Below are positions 33,511 through 43,634 of a stretch of DNA of 64,000 bases, piece by piece. Under the pieces are notes generated by a model. That model saw only the letters and a program-made list of their open reading frames with translations, searched no databases and had not been told where the DNA came from. The DNA is taken from assembly GCA_963995505.1 (NCBI GenBank), contig OZ023184.1, positions 12,230,308-12,294,307 on the forward strand, in the 5' to 3' direction. The DNA comes from Hypericum androsaemum. Taxonomy: Eukaryota > Streptophyta > Magnoliopsida > Malpighiales > Hypericaceae. Each line of letters starts with the position of its first letter. Position 1 is the first letter of the stretch. The translations under genes were made by a program, and so were the position numbers.

Positions 33511-34083
33511 GACCCTATGGCAACATAATATATTACAAGGAGTGGAATAACAATCATTTTCAACTACATGTTCTTTTTTCACCTGGGGGTTTGAGATGGG
33601 TGCATTTCAGGGTGGGGGGATTTTGAATTTATTTTTGTAAGGAAAACTTGGTTGTATGAGGGGCAATACGTAGTAATTATTTCGCAGTGATATTGCTTGA
33701 GGAGATGTTAACTTCAGTGCGCTCTTTTTCTATTCCGTTTTTTTTGTAGGGGCAAATTTTCTGGAATAGTTTTTTACCGATGTCGGCGGCTGCAACCTCG
33801 TACTTGTGCGAAGGGAATACTACATATTGATAGGTAGAATTTAGGTGAGTAGTATCCTCGTGCTATCGTATGTTGGATTCTAGGAGAGAGTAGTTAGAAT
33901 GGTATGCTAGTATTATAGATTAGGTTGGATAGCCTTACGTTGGTGGTTCCTTATGTTATTGTATGGGAGAATCTTGGGAAGTTAAGGGGTGAATGGGATC
34001 CTGTCGATGGAACGATGATTGTAATTCTGACATTTGAATCTTATTAATATAAAGAAATACTTTACCCTAAAAAAACTCATATT

Positions 34084-34500
34084 TAGGGAGAAAATATCTT
34101 GTTCGTGAAGATTATAAAAATAGAGCGGTCAATTTCTCATTTCATTATTAATTATTAATTAGAGTGTCCAATAAAGGATGAACAGTTGAGCTTGTCCCAG
34201 ATTTGGAGCTATCTAGCTACTGATGTAATAGGAGTGTAAAATGAAAGCGCGGATCACACACATTTGTCCACCCATTAAACAACAAAGCTAATTTGTTACA
34301 GGTGCCCATGATTCAATTTAAGATTTGATGTATTTATTGATAACAACCTATTAATTATAAAACGCTATTATGATTTCTTCACTACTAGGTAACCTGAATG
34401 ATTTAGCAATTTAATCTAGATGGGTGTTCTCCGAATAATTTACACAGATTTTTCCATTAAAGAAGGCTCTCTGATTCAAAGGTCACAATGTTTTTTGAAG
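34084..34500. repeat. Segmental duplication, copy 2, right of LINE
   Basis: Matches 640-1010 (GAGTGTCCAATAA, GATGAACAGTT, TTTGGAGCTATCTAGCTAC, AGCGCGGATCACACA). Non-coding. Confidence 0.85.
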
Positions 34501-34689
34501 TAAATTAATTCGTGGTTAAATATATGTTGTATTCTATATTCTACGATACCTCTTAAAAACACTCCCTGGGTGAATATGAACTCTCTATGCTGTGATTGCC
34601 TGCTTTGCAATCTAGCTCCTTTGTACAGGTCTTTTTGGTGAATAAATAAATATTTACTTTAAAAAAAACTCTTAAAAACACTCCCGATT

Positions 34690-35310
34690 TCACGAACACA
34701 GTGATAAAGAATTGTAGTCGACTTGTATCTAATATTTATTTACTTACTTATAATTTTCTGTGATTTTTTATGATTATTCAATTTGTCTTTAAAATCTGAA
34801 AAATGGAAAGGTTAAAATATGTATCCGTAATCCCGTGAAGCGAATCGATATCTTGGGAAACCGAAAACGAACAAGTTCCTGATAGAGCGGATTGATCTTA
34901 GACCTTAAGTGGTGGGCTAGTTTTTATGAGTATTAAAAATTCTCAAAATTTTGAGTTGGATATAAAGATTTTTAAAATAGTATAAGATTAGATTGATTCC
35001 GTGTGCGTTGTTAGGCTCGCAAGAACCTCATTTCTCGTACATTGGCGGTCACAACCGGTAAAATCTTCAGTTTGATGGGTCTTGTTTAAACACGTTTGTT
35101 AAGAATACCACATTTTTTTATGCAAAAGTGGTGAACTATTTTATAAAAACTCACGAATCCATTGTCTACAACTTTGGACTCCATTTTTTTTTAAACTCTC
35201 TTCTTTTTTGAGGATTATTTAAAACTCTTTCCAGGTGGACCATGCTTTAGATGAATTGGGCCTAAATTAGTATCAGGCGGCCGGATAGGTCTGGCCCATC
35301 AAAACTTTAT
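34690..35310. repeat. Segmental duplication, copy 2, parts b and c
   Basis: 34690-34870 matches 2500-2715 and 35215-35310 matches 10440-10560. Between them about 345 bp are unique to this copy. In copy 1 the same interval is 7.7 kb because of the inverted-repeat and copia insertions. Confidence 0.75.
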
Positions 35311-36189
35311 AGAACTTTTATAAAATAAAATTAAAATTAAAGAGGGTTATATTTTACGTGTGTGACATCAACAGTTTTTTTTAGAATCAACAGTTAGATT
35401 CAATGATTTTAGATTTTTTTCCTTTTTTTGGGTAAAAAAATTAAAAATTCACAAAATTGATAACTAGCCAACTATTTTCCCTAAGTGGTAATTTTAAAAC
35501 AAAATTCTATATTAAAATCATTGGCAAGGTTATTAAATTCATTTCTTTATCTCATCGCATGGGCAAGTCAAAAAAATTGGTAAGTAAATATTATATACTT
35601 CCAAAATGGAATCCAGTGGGCCTGGATTTAGTGGATTTGGATTCATGGACTACATGATTCATGTCTTTATGGTATAGACTAAATATGGACTATTAGTTTT
35701 GATCAAAAATTATTTTTTATAGATCTGATGGCCAAAATTCACCCGAAAGTATTTTTAGATTTTTATCCAAGGACATCCCAATTAGGATTTCACGAGATTA
35801 CAACCATTTTCCTCCTTTCCTTTAGTGATTTTTCAAAAAAAAAAAACTCATCTCTTCCGCCTCTCTCTTCCAAGACTATCTCCGCTAGCTTTCCCGACTT
35901 TCTTCGCCGACTTTCCCCCACCGGCCATCCCCTTTCTTCTATTTAAAATTTTGTCTATCTTTATCTATGATTTGGGCTTGTGAGTGTTGAGATCCGTGAG
36001 GGGTTAGGTTAGTATTAGTTCATTGCGTTTTTTGTTCTGTTTAATGAGTTTCTTGTATGTGACTGTATTGTAATTGATATGCATATGCAATCATATTGGT
36101 ATGCATATGCAATCCTATTGGTATGCATTCTAGTAAAGTGATATCAATATTGATCTACTGATTTTCTTTTTTGATACTTTTAAAACAAC
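35311..36189. other. Intergenic, no gene seen
   Basis: AT-rich. Near 35339-35385 is a phrase (AGAGGGTTATATTTTA then GTGTGACATCAACA) that recurs at 38170 and 40490. A 72-codon frame at 35728-35946 with a C/T-rich tail has no domain. TTGGTATGCATATGCAATC is nearly repeated at 36077 and 36097. Confidence 0.5.
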
Positions 36190-36661
36190 ACATACCAAAA
36201 TCAGAGAAGAAGAATACCAATATCTGAGAATAATGATAACAATATCAGAGTTGAAGAAAACTAATATCAGAGAATAAGGATACCAATATCAGAGTTGAAG
36301 TATACCAATATCAGAGTTGAAGGATAGCAATATCATAGTAGATGGAAACTAATATCATAGAAGAAGGAAACCAATATCCGAGAAGAAGAATACCAATATC
36401 GAGTACAAATATACAAATATCAAAGTAGAAGGATACCAATATCAGAATAAAATAAAACCAATATGAGAGTAAAAGGATACAAATGTCAAAGAAGAAGGAA
36501 ACCAATATCAGAGTAAAAGGGGACACCAATATCGTAGAAGAAAGAAATATATATCAGAGTAGGACACCAATATCAGAGTAGAAGAAAACTAATATCATAA
36601 AAGATGGAAACTAATATCCGAGAAGAAGGAAACCAATATTCGAGTATAAGGATACCAATAT
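36190..36661. repeat. Minisatellite, about 20-24 bp units
   Basis: About 20 imperfect units of the type ACCAATATCAGAGTAGAAGGA with CATAG/CCGAG and AACTAAT variants. The array stops at 36661, recurs for two units at 36753-36799 and continues at 37460-37533 beyond a hAT element. Read on the - strand it gives a hydrophobic open frame by chance (36311-36529); not a gene. Confidence 0.9.
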
Positions 36662-36799
36662 TCCCAAAATTATATTTTCATAAATTATATTATTTTTCAT
36701 AATTGTATTGTTTGGCTCGTATTATTTTTTTAATAATTATTTTAATAATTATATCATAGAAAAAGGAAACAAATATCAGATTAGAAGGACACCAGTATC

Positions 36800-37459
36800 C
36801 AAGGGTGGCAAAAAATCGGATATCCGTTATCCGTATCCGATATCCAATTTTTTTTTGAATTTGGACTTAGATAATTTTAAATTCGAACTCGGATACGGAT
36901 TATCAGAAATAAATATTTCAGACTCGGATACGGATAATAAAATTGATATTTTGAATATTCAAAATATCCGATTTAAAAAATAGGTTCATTAAATAAAATA
37001 AAAATTACAAGTAGTCATACCTTGCAGTAGCCCACAAAATTAAGCCCATTAAAAATTACAAGTCAAAAAATCTATCACGCTACCACTACCCCTAAATTTC
37101 AATTTTCCCAAATAAAGGTTCCCTTGATTCCTTGAACTACGATGAACTAGGTTTGAATTTTTCTTTAGTTTTCATGGAGATACCAGAAAAATTAAAGAAA
37201 AATTGGTCGAGAGCTGTGCAATGTCAAAACTACTTTTGTAAATATTGGCTACGGATTCATTTTTTACATCATGTTACCATTTTTATTTTTGAAGACTTGG
37301 AAAATGGATAGTTCAGATTATTCGTATTCGTATCCAAAAAAATTCGGATATCGGATAGTGGAGAGTTCGGACTCGGACACTAAAAATACTTATTCGAATA
37401 TTTCGGATAGTTAGAATTTGGGATAATTCGGATACGGATAATCTATTTGCTCACCTTTA
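36800..37459. mobile_element. Non-autonomous hAT element in the minisatellite
   Basis: 660 bp flanked by a perfect 8-bp duplication CCAGTATC (36792-36799 and 37460-37467). Ends are CAAGGGTGGCAAA and, reversed, TAAAGGTGAGCAAA, typical hAT TIRs. Subterminal GGATATCCG / TATCCGATATCC words are frequent. No transposase; a 91-codon frame at 36708-36983 crosses its edge and is accidental. Confidence 0.88.
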
Positions 37460-37539
37460 CCAGTATCAGTGTAAAAGGAAACCAATATCATAGAAGAAGA
37501 AAACCAATATTTGAGAAGAAAGAAACCAATATTACCATA

Positions 37540-38225
37540 ATTGTATTTCCATAAATTGTATTACTTTTCATAATTATATTTTCATTAATTTATTATTTTT
37601 TAGCTTTTTTGTGTTGCTGATAGTGTTGTTATGTGATTTAGGGTAATTTGATAGTATTTGTTTCTTTTTTAATTATTTCTATAACTATATTTCCTAATTT
37701 GTAGCTTTTTTTTGTTAAAATTGGTGTACCAATATTGCCCCTGATGTCATTCCCCTTCCATCCCCATCACTGGAGATTAGTCTAGTTCCCACTGAATTCG
37801 AGCCCGAATTTAGTGGGGAGGAGCCTCCACCCCACCATTCTCCGACTAAAGGGAATACACCAATTTTTTTCTTCTTCTTTTAGCTGAATTCTTTTAGTTT
37901 TAATTAGTTCATTATTATTATACCATATGAATTGATATAATTATATCATATGAAATGATATTGGTATGCCTGCATATGTGATATTAGTATGTCTGCATAT
38001 GTCATAATGGTATGCCCTATGCATGTCTGGTTCATGTATGACAAATAATATCTTATTTGCTATAATTCTACTTCATACTTTGAAAAAATTAAGACTTCCT
38101 TTTATATTTAGTCATACAACGATTGATGTACGTGTTATATATACATAACGGTTGTTAATAAATAAACCCAAAGAGGATTATATTTTACTGTTCAATGTTT
38201 CTATGTGACATCAGCATTTGATCCA
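37540..38225. other. Intergenic; short possible coding remnant
   Basis: 37736-37868 can be read as a proline- and acid-rich stretch (VIPLPSPSLEISLVPTEF, EPEFSGEEPPPHHSP) with no stop, but no family is recognised. Near 37930-38025 there are repeats of GGTATGCCTGCATATGT type. Near 38170 the phrase AAGAGGATTATATTTTACTG matches sequence downstream of the S-protein gene. Confidence 0.4.
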
Positions 38226-38259
38226 AGATTTTTCGTTATTTTTTTTATTGTTGTGATCC

Positions 38260-38722
38260 AACATTTGATCCAAGATGTTACCTCCAGTGGTCTGCTTGGT
38301 CCGGCATTTCAAGGAGCAACAGAAATCAAGATGCTCTGCTGGCTTTACTTTCAACTGGAAGGCGATACTGCTGGGATGACTCTGTGTTTTGACTTTTGGT
38401 GTGTAATTGTCGTTTCAGGGGGTTTGGCGGTATTCAGCTTGGGTGTATCATGGGGATTGGGATCAACAGGCTTAGGTATCGCGGCTTAACGTGTCGGGCT
38501 TATTCTTATGGTACTCTTTTCTTATAGTAGATTTTTTCTCTTTGGATTTTTCACAATAGAGTTTTAGGACTCGGTCGCAACTTTGTACTCATCATATAAG
38601 GGTTAGTTCGAGGGTGTTTTTGTGGGGGGTCTGAATAGTTGCTCTCTTTGCGACTGTTTTTGCTGTATCTGGATGCAGTGAGGCGTATGTTAATGAAATA
38701 TATTATACTTTTCAAAAAAAGG
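38260..38722 (+). mobile_element. LINE 3' end fragment
   Basis: Ends ATATTATACTTTTCAAAAAAA. The sequence before it (TTTTTCACAATAGAGTTTTAGGA, in two words, and CGGTCGCAACTTTGTAC) resembles the 3' untranslated parts of the LINEs at 22350-22480 and 33770-33830. The 94-codon frame at 38205-38489 has no domain and is probably 3'UTR. Confidence 0.6.
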
Positions 38723-39757
38723 TAAATATTTGTCCTAAATAGGTAGTTTTAAACAAAATAATAAGAAAAGCGATCTACATCCCTGTGGTGGCTAAAAATA
38801 TTTTAAAATGTGTTTTGGTAACTAAAACAAATACACAAATATTAATTTGTTTATATTCAAGTTAACAAAAAAATATTTTAGTCATTTTTTTTATCTATAT
38901 TCAAATCATAAAAAAATTTGGCATGTAACGTTATTCAAATGCTAGACTCCGTTAATATATTTTTGTTACAACAAGATGACAATTATGATGACCATTTGAA
39001 GAGGATACGGAAAAACGAAGAATGACATAAAATATCAAACACACAAGTGTAGCACAAACTATTATCTTAAAATATTTTTTTAATTCAAAAATTATGTAAA
39101 AATATATTTATTAAAAATATCACTTTATGGAAAACTTGGGACCGAAATTTAACACTATAATTTTCTAAAAAAATAATTATTACGATAGAAAACTATCAAA
39201 TTTTAACAGTAATTCTATTTTAGAACTAGAACCTTTTATCAATATTGAAAGATTATCATTTTAGAACCAGGAGAAGATATTCTCCTGTAATACAAAGAAA
39301 ATATAGAGCTGCATTAAGTATGACCCTATACCGACATATCCACCAAGTCAAAATGTCCAGTTAATGGACTTCAATTGGCGTTGACCTATCATAAATTATG
39401 GAGAAAAGTTTACTTTAATATTTTATAGTATAGCAAAAATCGTGTTTGGTCCTTATAATTTAAAACCCATTAACCGGGTCTAACTTTTTTGAAAAAAAAT
39501 TACTTAGAGCCTCGCACATAATTCCGAGTCTAATTGGCCATGACGACGCCATTTTTGCGATGACGCGGCGTTGCCACTTCGAGACAATATTTATTCCCTT
39601 TGTCGTAATGGTCGCCTTGATAAACATCTTCATTGCTGAGTTAACGGTCGCCTTGGAGAAACGGTCTCCTCGTTTGGACAAGTCAAAATGACCAAAAATA
39701 AATTTCGAAAGTAAATATCTCATTGATAAACATATCACCAAATTGGAATCCAATACA
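38723..39757. other. Intergenic, upstream of the S-protein gene
   Basis: AT-rich with no recognised gene. A 105-codon - strand frame (39460-39777) overlaps the promoter of the S-protein gene and has no domain. Confidence 0.5.
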
Positions 39758-39758
39758 G

Positions 39759-39765
39759 TATAAAT
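39759..39765 (+). promoter_or_regulatory. TATA box of the S-protein gene
   Basis: TATAAAT, 82 bases before the ATG, in a suitable position for a short 5'UTR. Inferred from position and sequence only. Confidence 0.6.
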
Positions 39766-39846
39766 TGAGGAACTCAACTAAAAAGTCTCCCAATTTCTTC
39801 TAAAATTATTCTTTTAAACTTTATCAAGACCTACATTTGGTTTGCG

Positions 39847-40326
39847 ATGGAAAAAAGTGTAGTTGCTTACATGACGAGCACTCTTGGTCTCATGATCTTC
39901 ATTGCTTCTATCATGTTCATGATAATTACTACTGAAGCCACCATTGTCGTGCCAAATTCCGTTGGACCCGATTTTCTTGGATTGGGTGAGACCGTCCATC
40001 TTAGAATCATCAATCAATTGTCAACTAATTTGACGGTTCATTGCTGGTCGAAAGACGACGACATTGAAGTAAAAATACTGTGTTCTAATGATCTTAATCA
40101 TCCATATGCATTCCATTTTAGGACATCTATAACAATGGATACCTCCTTCTATTGCTCATTTAGTTGGTCGAACTTCACGCTTAATATGTTCAATATCTAT
40201 AATGAGAATCGTGATTTGCTTCTCAATAATTGGTATTGGTCAGCCAAAAATGAAGGTTTATGTCGTATGAGACATACTCCTAACGGTCCATATGACAAGT
40301 GCCACAGTTGGGATGCGAAACAATGA
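39847..40326 (+). CDS. Secreted S-protein homologue (plant self-incompatibility S1 family)
   Basis: A single-exon gene of 159 residues. Residues about 10-31 are hydrophobic (LGLMIFIASIMFMIITTEA), a signal peptide probably cut after Ala31. The mature part follows the S1 family pattern: VHLRIINQLSTNLTVHCWSK (50-69) with DDD, then CSNDLNHPYAFHF, then the FYCSFSW motif (Cys103) and a C-terminal half with LCRM and YDKCHSW. Cys66 and Cys103 correspond to the conserved disulphide of the family. Members are small secreted plant proteins; the best known is the pistil S-determinant of poppy, while most homologues in other dicots have unknown roles, often in reproductive tissue. The length is normal, the frame is intact and it has a TATA box, so it is likely functional. 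An incomplete copy of it lies in a hairpin at 41632-41773. Confidence 0.9.
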   Translation: MEKSVVAYMTSTLGLMIFIASIMFMIITTEATIVVPNSVGPDFLGLGETVHLRIINQLSTNLTVHCWSKDDDIEVKILCSNDLNHPYAFHFRTSITMDTSFYCSFSWSNFTLNMFNIYNENRDLLLNNWYWSAKNEGLCRMRHTPNGPYDKCHSWDAKQ

Positions 40327-41540
40327 TTAGTTGGGTAATGTTCATGCTCACGTATTTTGTCCTATTGTTGCGGGTAAAATTTGTGAGAACATTCGAAATC
40401 GTTGCTGTCTTTCTTGTCCAATACTTATGTAATAGAATAATTTTGGAACCGATGAAAATAATAATTGTTATTAATTAATAAAATGAAAGAGGTTTATATT
40501 TTAATGTTCAATATATATATTTGTAATTTGTGTGTGACATTAACAATTGTCCCGGTGCTTTTCTTGATTTATTTTTAAAGTAAATATTTTATAAATTCTC
40601 AATATAATTGCATAGTCTTACATTATATCACCCGTACAAATTATATATATGTAAAACGTTATTACTCATAAAAAAACCGCTCATTCGATCCATGTGACCA
40701 ATAAAACCACTCTTGGACGTGTTGTGGAATAGAATCAATATTTTTTTTTTGTCTAATTAGCCATGTAAAGTCTGAAATTTAAGACTATATGATATGTATT
40801 CTGTTGATTTCAACGGACGGTCAAATATTTTCTAGACGGATTAATAAACTCAACTACAAAATGAAACATACAAAATGAAACATAATAGAGGTAGCCCGTA
40901 ATCCAAATGGCACGACAAGAAGAAAAAAACCCAGAAAACTTCAAAATATATGGATAAGGAAAATTATTGACTTAAATCAAATTCAGGGTTTAAGCAAATC
41001 ATATAAGAGTAATTATGAAATATTTTAATTAATTTTGAAGACAATAAATAAAGATACGGAAGACTAAAAAGTCTACCATTATGAGTTTTTATCATTTTCG
41101 ACATGGGGTTTTATTTTCTGTATTTACCCTTTTTTCCAATTAGAATTCATGTTCTAAAAGAAAATATAAATTTGATGTTACCTTTTCTTTTCATTTCTTT
41201 TGATATGTGTAAAAAAATAAAAAATAAATAAATCTAGATGAAATAGTAATAATTTTTTTCTATTCATTTTCTGTTAGCTATTAGACTCTTTCTGCTATAC
41301 AAAAAATAATTAGACTCTTTATGTGTATTTATACTATACTCTTTGAAGAAAAAAAATAGATCGAAGAAAAAATATGCTCTTAATTGAGTTACATGATATT
41401 AATTCTTGGTACATGCTGTTATCGAACCGTTTATTTCACCCAAATTATATTGTGCATTTGGAACTCATGTCCAGTAGATGCTTCTATGCACATGGACCTA
41501 TACCCCATGATTCCTTAATTGTTTAAGCCATCTTCGACAA
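40327..41540. other. S-protein 3' flank and intergenic DNA
   Basis: The 3'UTR is AT-rich with AATAAAATG near 40479. From 40488 the phrase GAAAGAGGTTTATATTTTA, then GTTCAAT and GTGTGACATTAACA recur, as at 35339 and 38169. No further gene seen. Confidence 0.55.
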
Positions 41541-41561
41541 TATTTGCCACCTCGTTAAGTT

Positions 41562-41640
41562 TTTTTTAAATAAATCGAACTTTATTATCCGAACTCAAAA
41601 CAAAAGCTGAAATAACCTCCTGATGTCCAAGTACCGGGCT
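41562..41640 (-). mobile_element. Very short LINE 3' end with target duplication
   Basis: About 80 bp between direct repeats GCCACCTCGTTAAGTT (41546-41561 and 41641-41656). It starts with a T-run in + reading, so on the - strand it ends AATAAAGTTCGATTTATTT plus an A-tail, in plant LINE style. Length and tail fit a severely 5'-truncated LINE. Confidence 0.7.
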
Positions 41641-41773
41641 GCCACCTCGTTAAGTTGCTCATTTAGATTGTCGAACTTCATGTAGTTCAAGTGGTTCAAT
41701 ATCGATAATGGGAATTGTGATTTGGGAAGTTCGACAATCTAAATGAGCAACTTAATGAGGTGGCAGCCCGGTA
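41632..41773. repeat. 47-bp-arm hairpin containing an S-protein gene fragment
   Basis: 41632-41678 and 41727-41773 are reverse complements at 46 of 47 positions, with a 48-base spacer. The left arm and spacer from 41655 to 41725 resemble 40152-40218 of the S-protein gene (TTGCTCATTTAG, TCGAACTTCA, GTTCAATATC, TAATG, GTGATTTG). The right arm is thus antisense to that gene: GCTCATTTAGATTGTCGAACTT against the gene differs at two of 22 positions. The arms include the target duplication and nine bases of the LINE, so the inversion arose after that insertion. Confidence 0.9.
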
Positions 41774-41872
41774 TTATGAAAAGAAAAAAGCAAAATAATC
41801 TAGTTATATCCTGAATAACCTAACTGTTTTGCCTTGATCAGCTAGGTTAATCATAATCTAGTTATATTCTGA

Positions 41873-42290
41873 ATAACCATCCAAAAAGCAATAATGTGAA
41901 TGACCTGCTATTCTCTTAAGCATTTGAGCAATGAAAGGTAGGGAAAAATGATCCTTCCTCGTTGCTGCATTTAATTTCCTGTAATTAATGCATACTCTCT
42001 AAGCAGTGACTGTCCCGATTGATATCATCTCTTCTTGTTCATTTGGTACCACTGTCATTCCGCCTTTCTTGGGCACCCAGTGGATGGGGCTTACCCATTC
42101 ACAGTCCAAAATAGCGTAAATGATCCATGCTTCATATAGTTTTAGAACCTCCTTCTTTACTACCTCCTTCATGTGTGGGTTTAGCCTACGCTGCCGCTCC
42201 ACACGTGGTCAGCTCCCTCCTCCATGTGGATGTGATGCATGCAAACGTCCTAGCTTATTCCCTTGATATCAGCAATTTGCCAAGTGATAG
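41873..42290 (-). pseudogene. Athila-like reverse transcriptase, N-terminal part
   Basis: 42202-42000 encodes RQRRLNPHMKEVVKKEVLKL, then WVSPIHWVPKKGGMTVVPN, and after a stop RVCINYRKLNAATRKDHFSL, PFIAQMLKRIAGHSHYCFLD and GYSEYN to 41873. This is the conserved start of Ty3/gypsy RT of the Athila/Tat type. The catalytic YxDD region is missing because the element ends here. A 25-bp phrase (TAATCTAGTTATAT.CTGAATAACC) is duplicated just beyond, near 41797 and 41852. Confidence 0.85.
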
Positions 42291-43362
42291 TGCCAATTCT
42301 GCCTCGAACCACCCCAAGCAATTTCTCTTCCTGCTGTGGAGTGAGGAGATTCGATATTATAATCGGGAGTTCATTGTTATTTCCCAGGAAAGCATAACAC
42401 AAATGAGAAGCTAACTCCTTTAGTTCCAACTTTGGAGCTTTGACAACCGATGGGAGGGTTCTGGAGATCACACTCTTCTCAATATCTTCCTGTTGTTCCT
42501 CCACTTCAACTTTATCTCGATAGCTTGTTGCATTCACAGCATCATCATCACCATCTTCAAATGGCATACATTCAGCTACCTCTTTGTCGCATGCCTCATC
42601 TTCTAATATCCCTCTGACGCATTCATCTACTTCGTCTATTTGCATACAGGTTTGCTCTTCTAATTGTTGTTGAAGAGCCCGTCCCATTTTAAAATGAACA
42701 TTGTCATCCCTAATTTGTAAAGTGATAATTCGCATCCTGATATTGAAAATTGCCTCTGCAGTATTAAGAAGAAATGGGCGCCCTAGGAGAAGTGGGCACC
42801 CCTTATTCCCTTCGAAGTCTAACACGACAAAATCTACGGGAAGGATGAACTCACTGACTTTTACCAAGACATCTTCCGCCACACCATATGGCTCCTTAGT
42901 TGTTTGATCTGCTAATTGTAGAACAGTCTTGGTTTTCTTCACATCATCTAATCCCAATCATTTGAAAATAGAAGGGTTATCAGGTTGATACTGGCCCCTG
43001 AATCACATAAAAATTTTGGGAACTCTGTGTTCCCAATCGAGCATGGTGACGCTCCCCAAGTCTTTTAGTTTGCGCGAAAGTTCCTTTGTTATAATGGCAC
43101 TATAGTGAACTAGAATGGGAATTGTTTCACTCGAATCCCAGGTTCTCTTCTTTTTTTGCAAATAATTTAGAAATTTAGCATATAAAGGCACCTCCTCCAT
43201 GACCTCCATTAGAGAAACGTTCAGTTGAATTCTTTTCGGTTTCTCCATGAAGCGACAAAAGGCTTCGTGTTTCTTATTTTTCTTCCTGACCCTTTTCAGG
43301 AATGGGATGGATGGAGTATGTTTGGGTTCTTGATCTTTTACCTCTTCACTCTCCTTAGACAC
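42250..43362 (-). pseudogene. Athila-like gag C-terminus and protease
   Basis: 43362-43003 encodes IPFLKRVRKKNKKHEAFCRF, SLMEVMEEVPLYAKFLNYLQ and KLKDLGSVTM, the usual run-up to the protease. The site CDSGASINLIT is read at about 43010-42980 across a frameshift. 42957-42250 continues with KTVLQLADQTTKEPYGVAED, LVKVSEFILPVDFVVLDFEG, CPLLLGRPFL and the linker ELKELASHLCYAFLGNNNEL before RT. All are standard for this lineage. Broken by stops and frameshifts. Confidence 0.85.
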
Positions 43363-43634
43363 GACAGGTATTTTATCCGCCTCCTTACCGCAGTTCTAGT
43401 CTACTTTGCCTCGCTCCCCATCTTTTCTAATTCCTTCATCTGTCAACTCCCTTCCACTTCTCAAGGTAACTTCCTTGAGTCCTCCTTTCGTGTTGGCTTC
43501 TGTAGAACTGTGAATGATCTTGATTGGTGACGTAAGTAAGGCTTTGTAAGTCTACCCACACTTTGCTCCAGACTTCGCAAGGAAAGTTCATGCTTAACGA
43601 ACTTGTCATACAATTCTGCTAAAAGGCCCCCATA

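Larger units (their letters stand above)
28508..34072 (+). mobile_element. 5'-truncated LINE carrying a nested LTR element
   Basis: Flanked by AAACTCATATT at 28497-28507 and 34073-34083. The uninterrupted paralogue near 628-640 has that word once, which is the empty site. The 3' end is ACTTTACCCTAAAAA, an A-tail. The LINE holds the distal reverse transcriptase, zf-RVT and RNase H regions; the 5' half is missing, as is usual for LINE insertions. The element at 30112-33028 is nested between zf-RVT and RNase H. Without it the LINE is about 2.6 kb. Confidence 0.92.

Noticed and set aside
36190..36661. CRISPR-like regular repeat array
   Set aside because: Units are adjacent without unique spacers and vary freely; this is a eukaryotic minisatellite. 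The same applies to 54905-55250.
38205..38489. 94-codon frame with hydrophobic and Gly-rich stretches
   Set aside because: It overlaps a LINE 3' untranslated region ending in an A-tail; not a membrane protein gene on this evidence.
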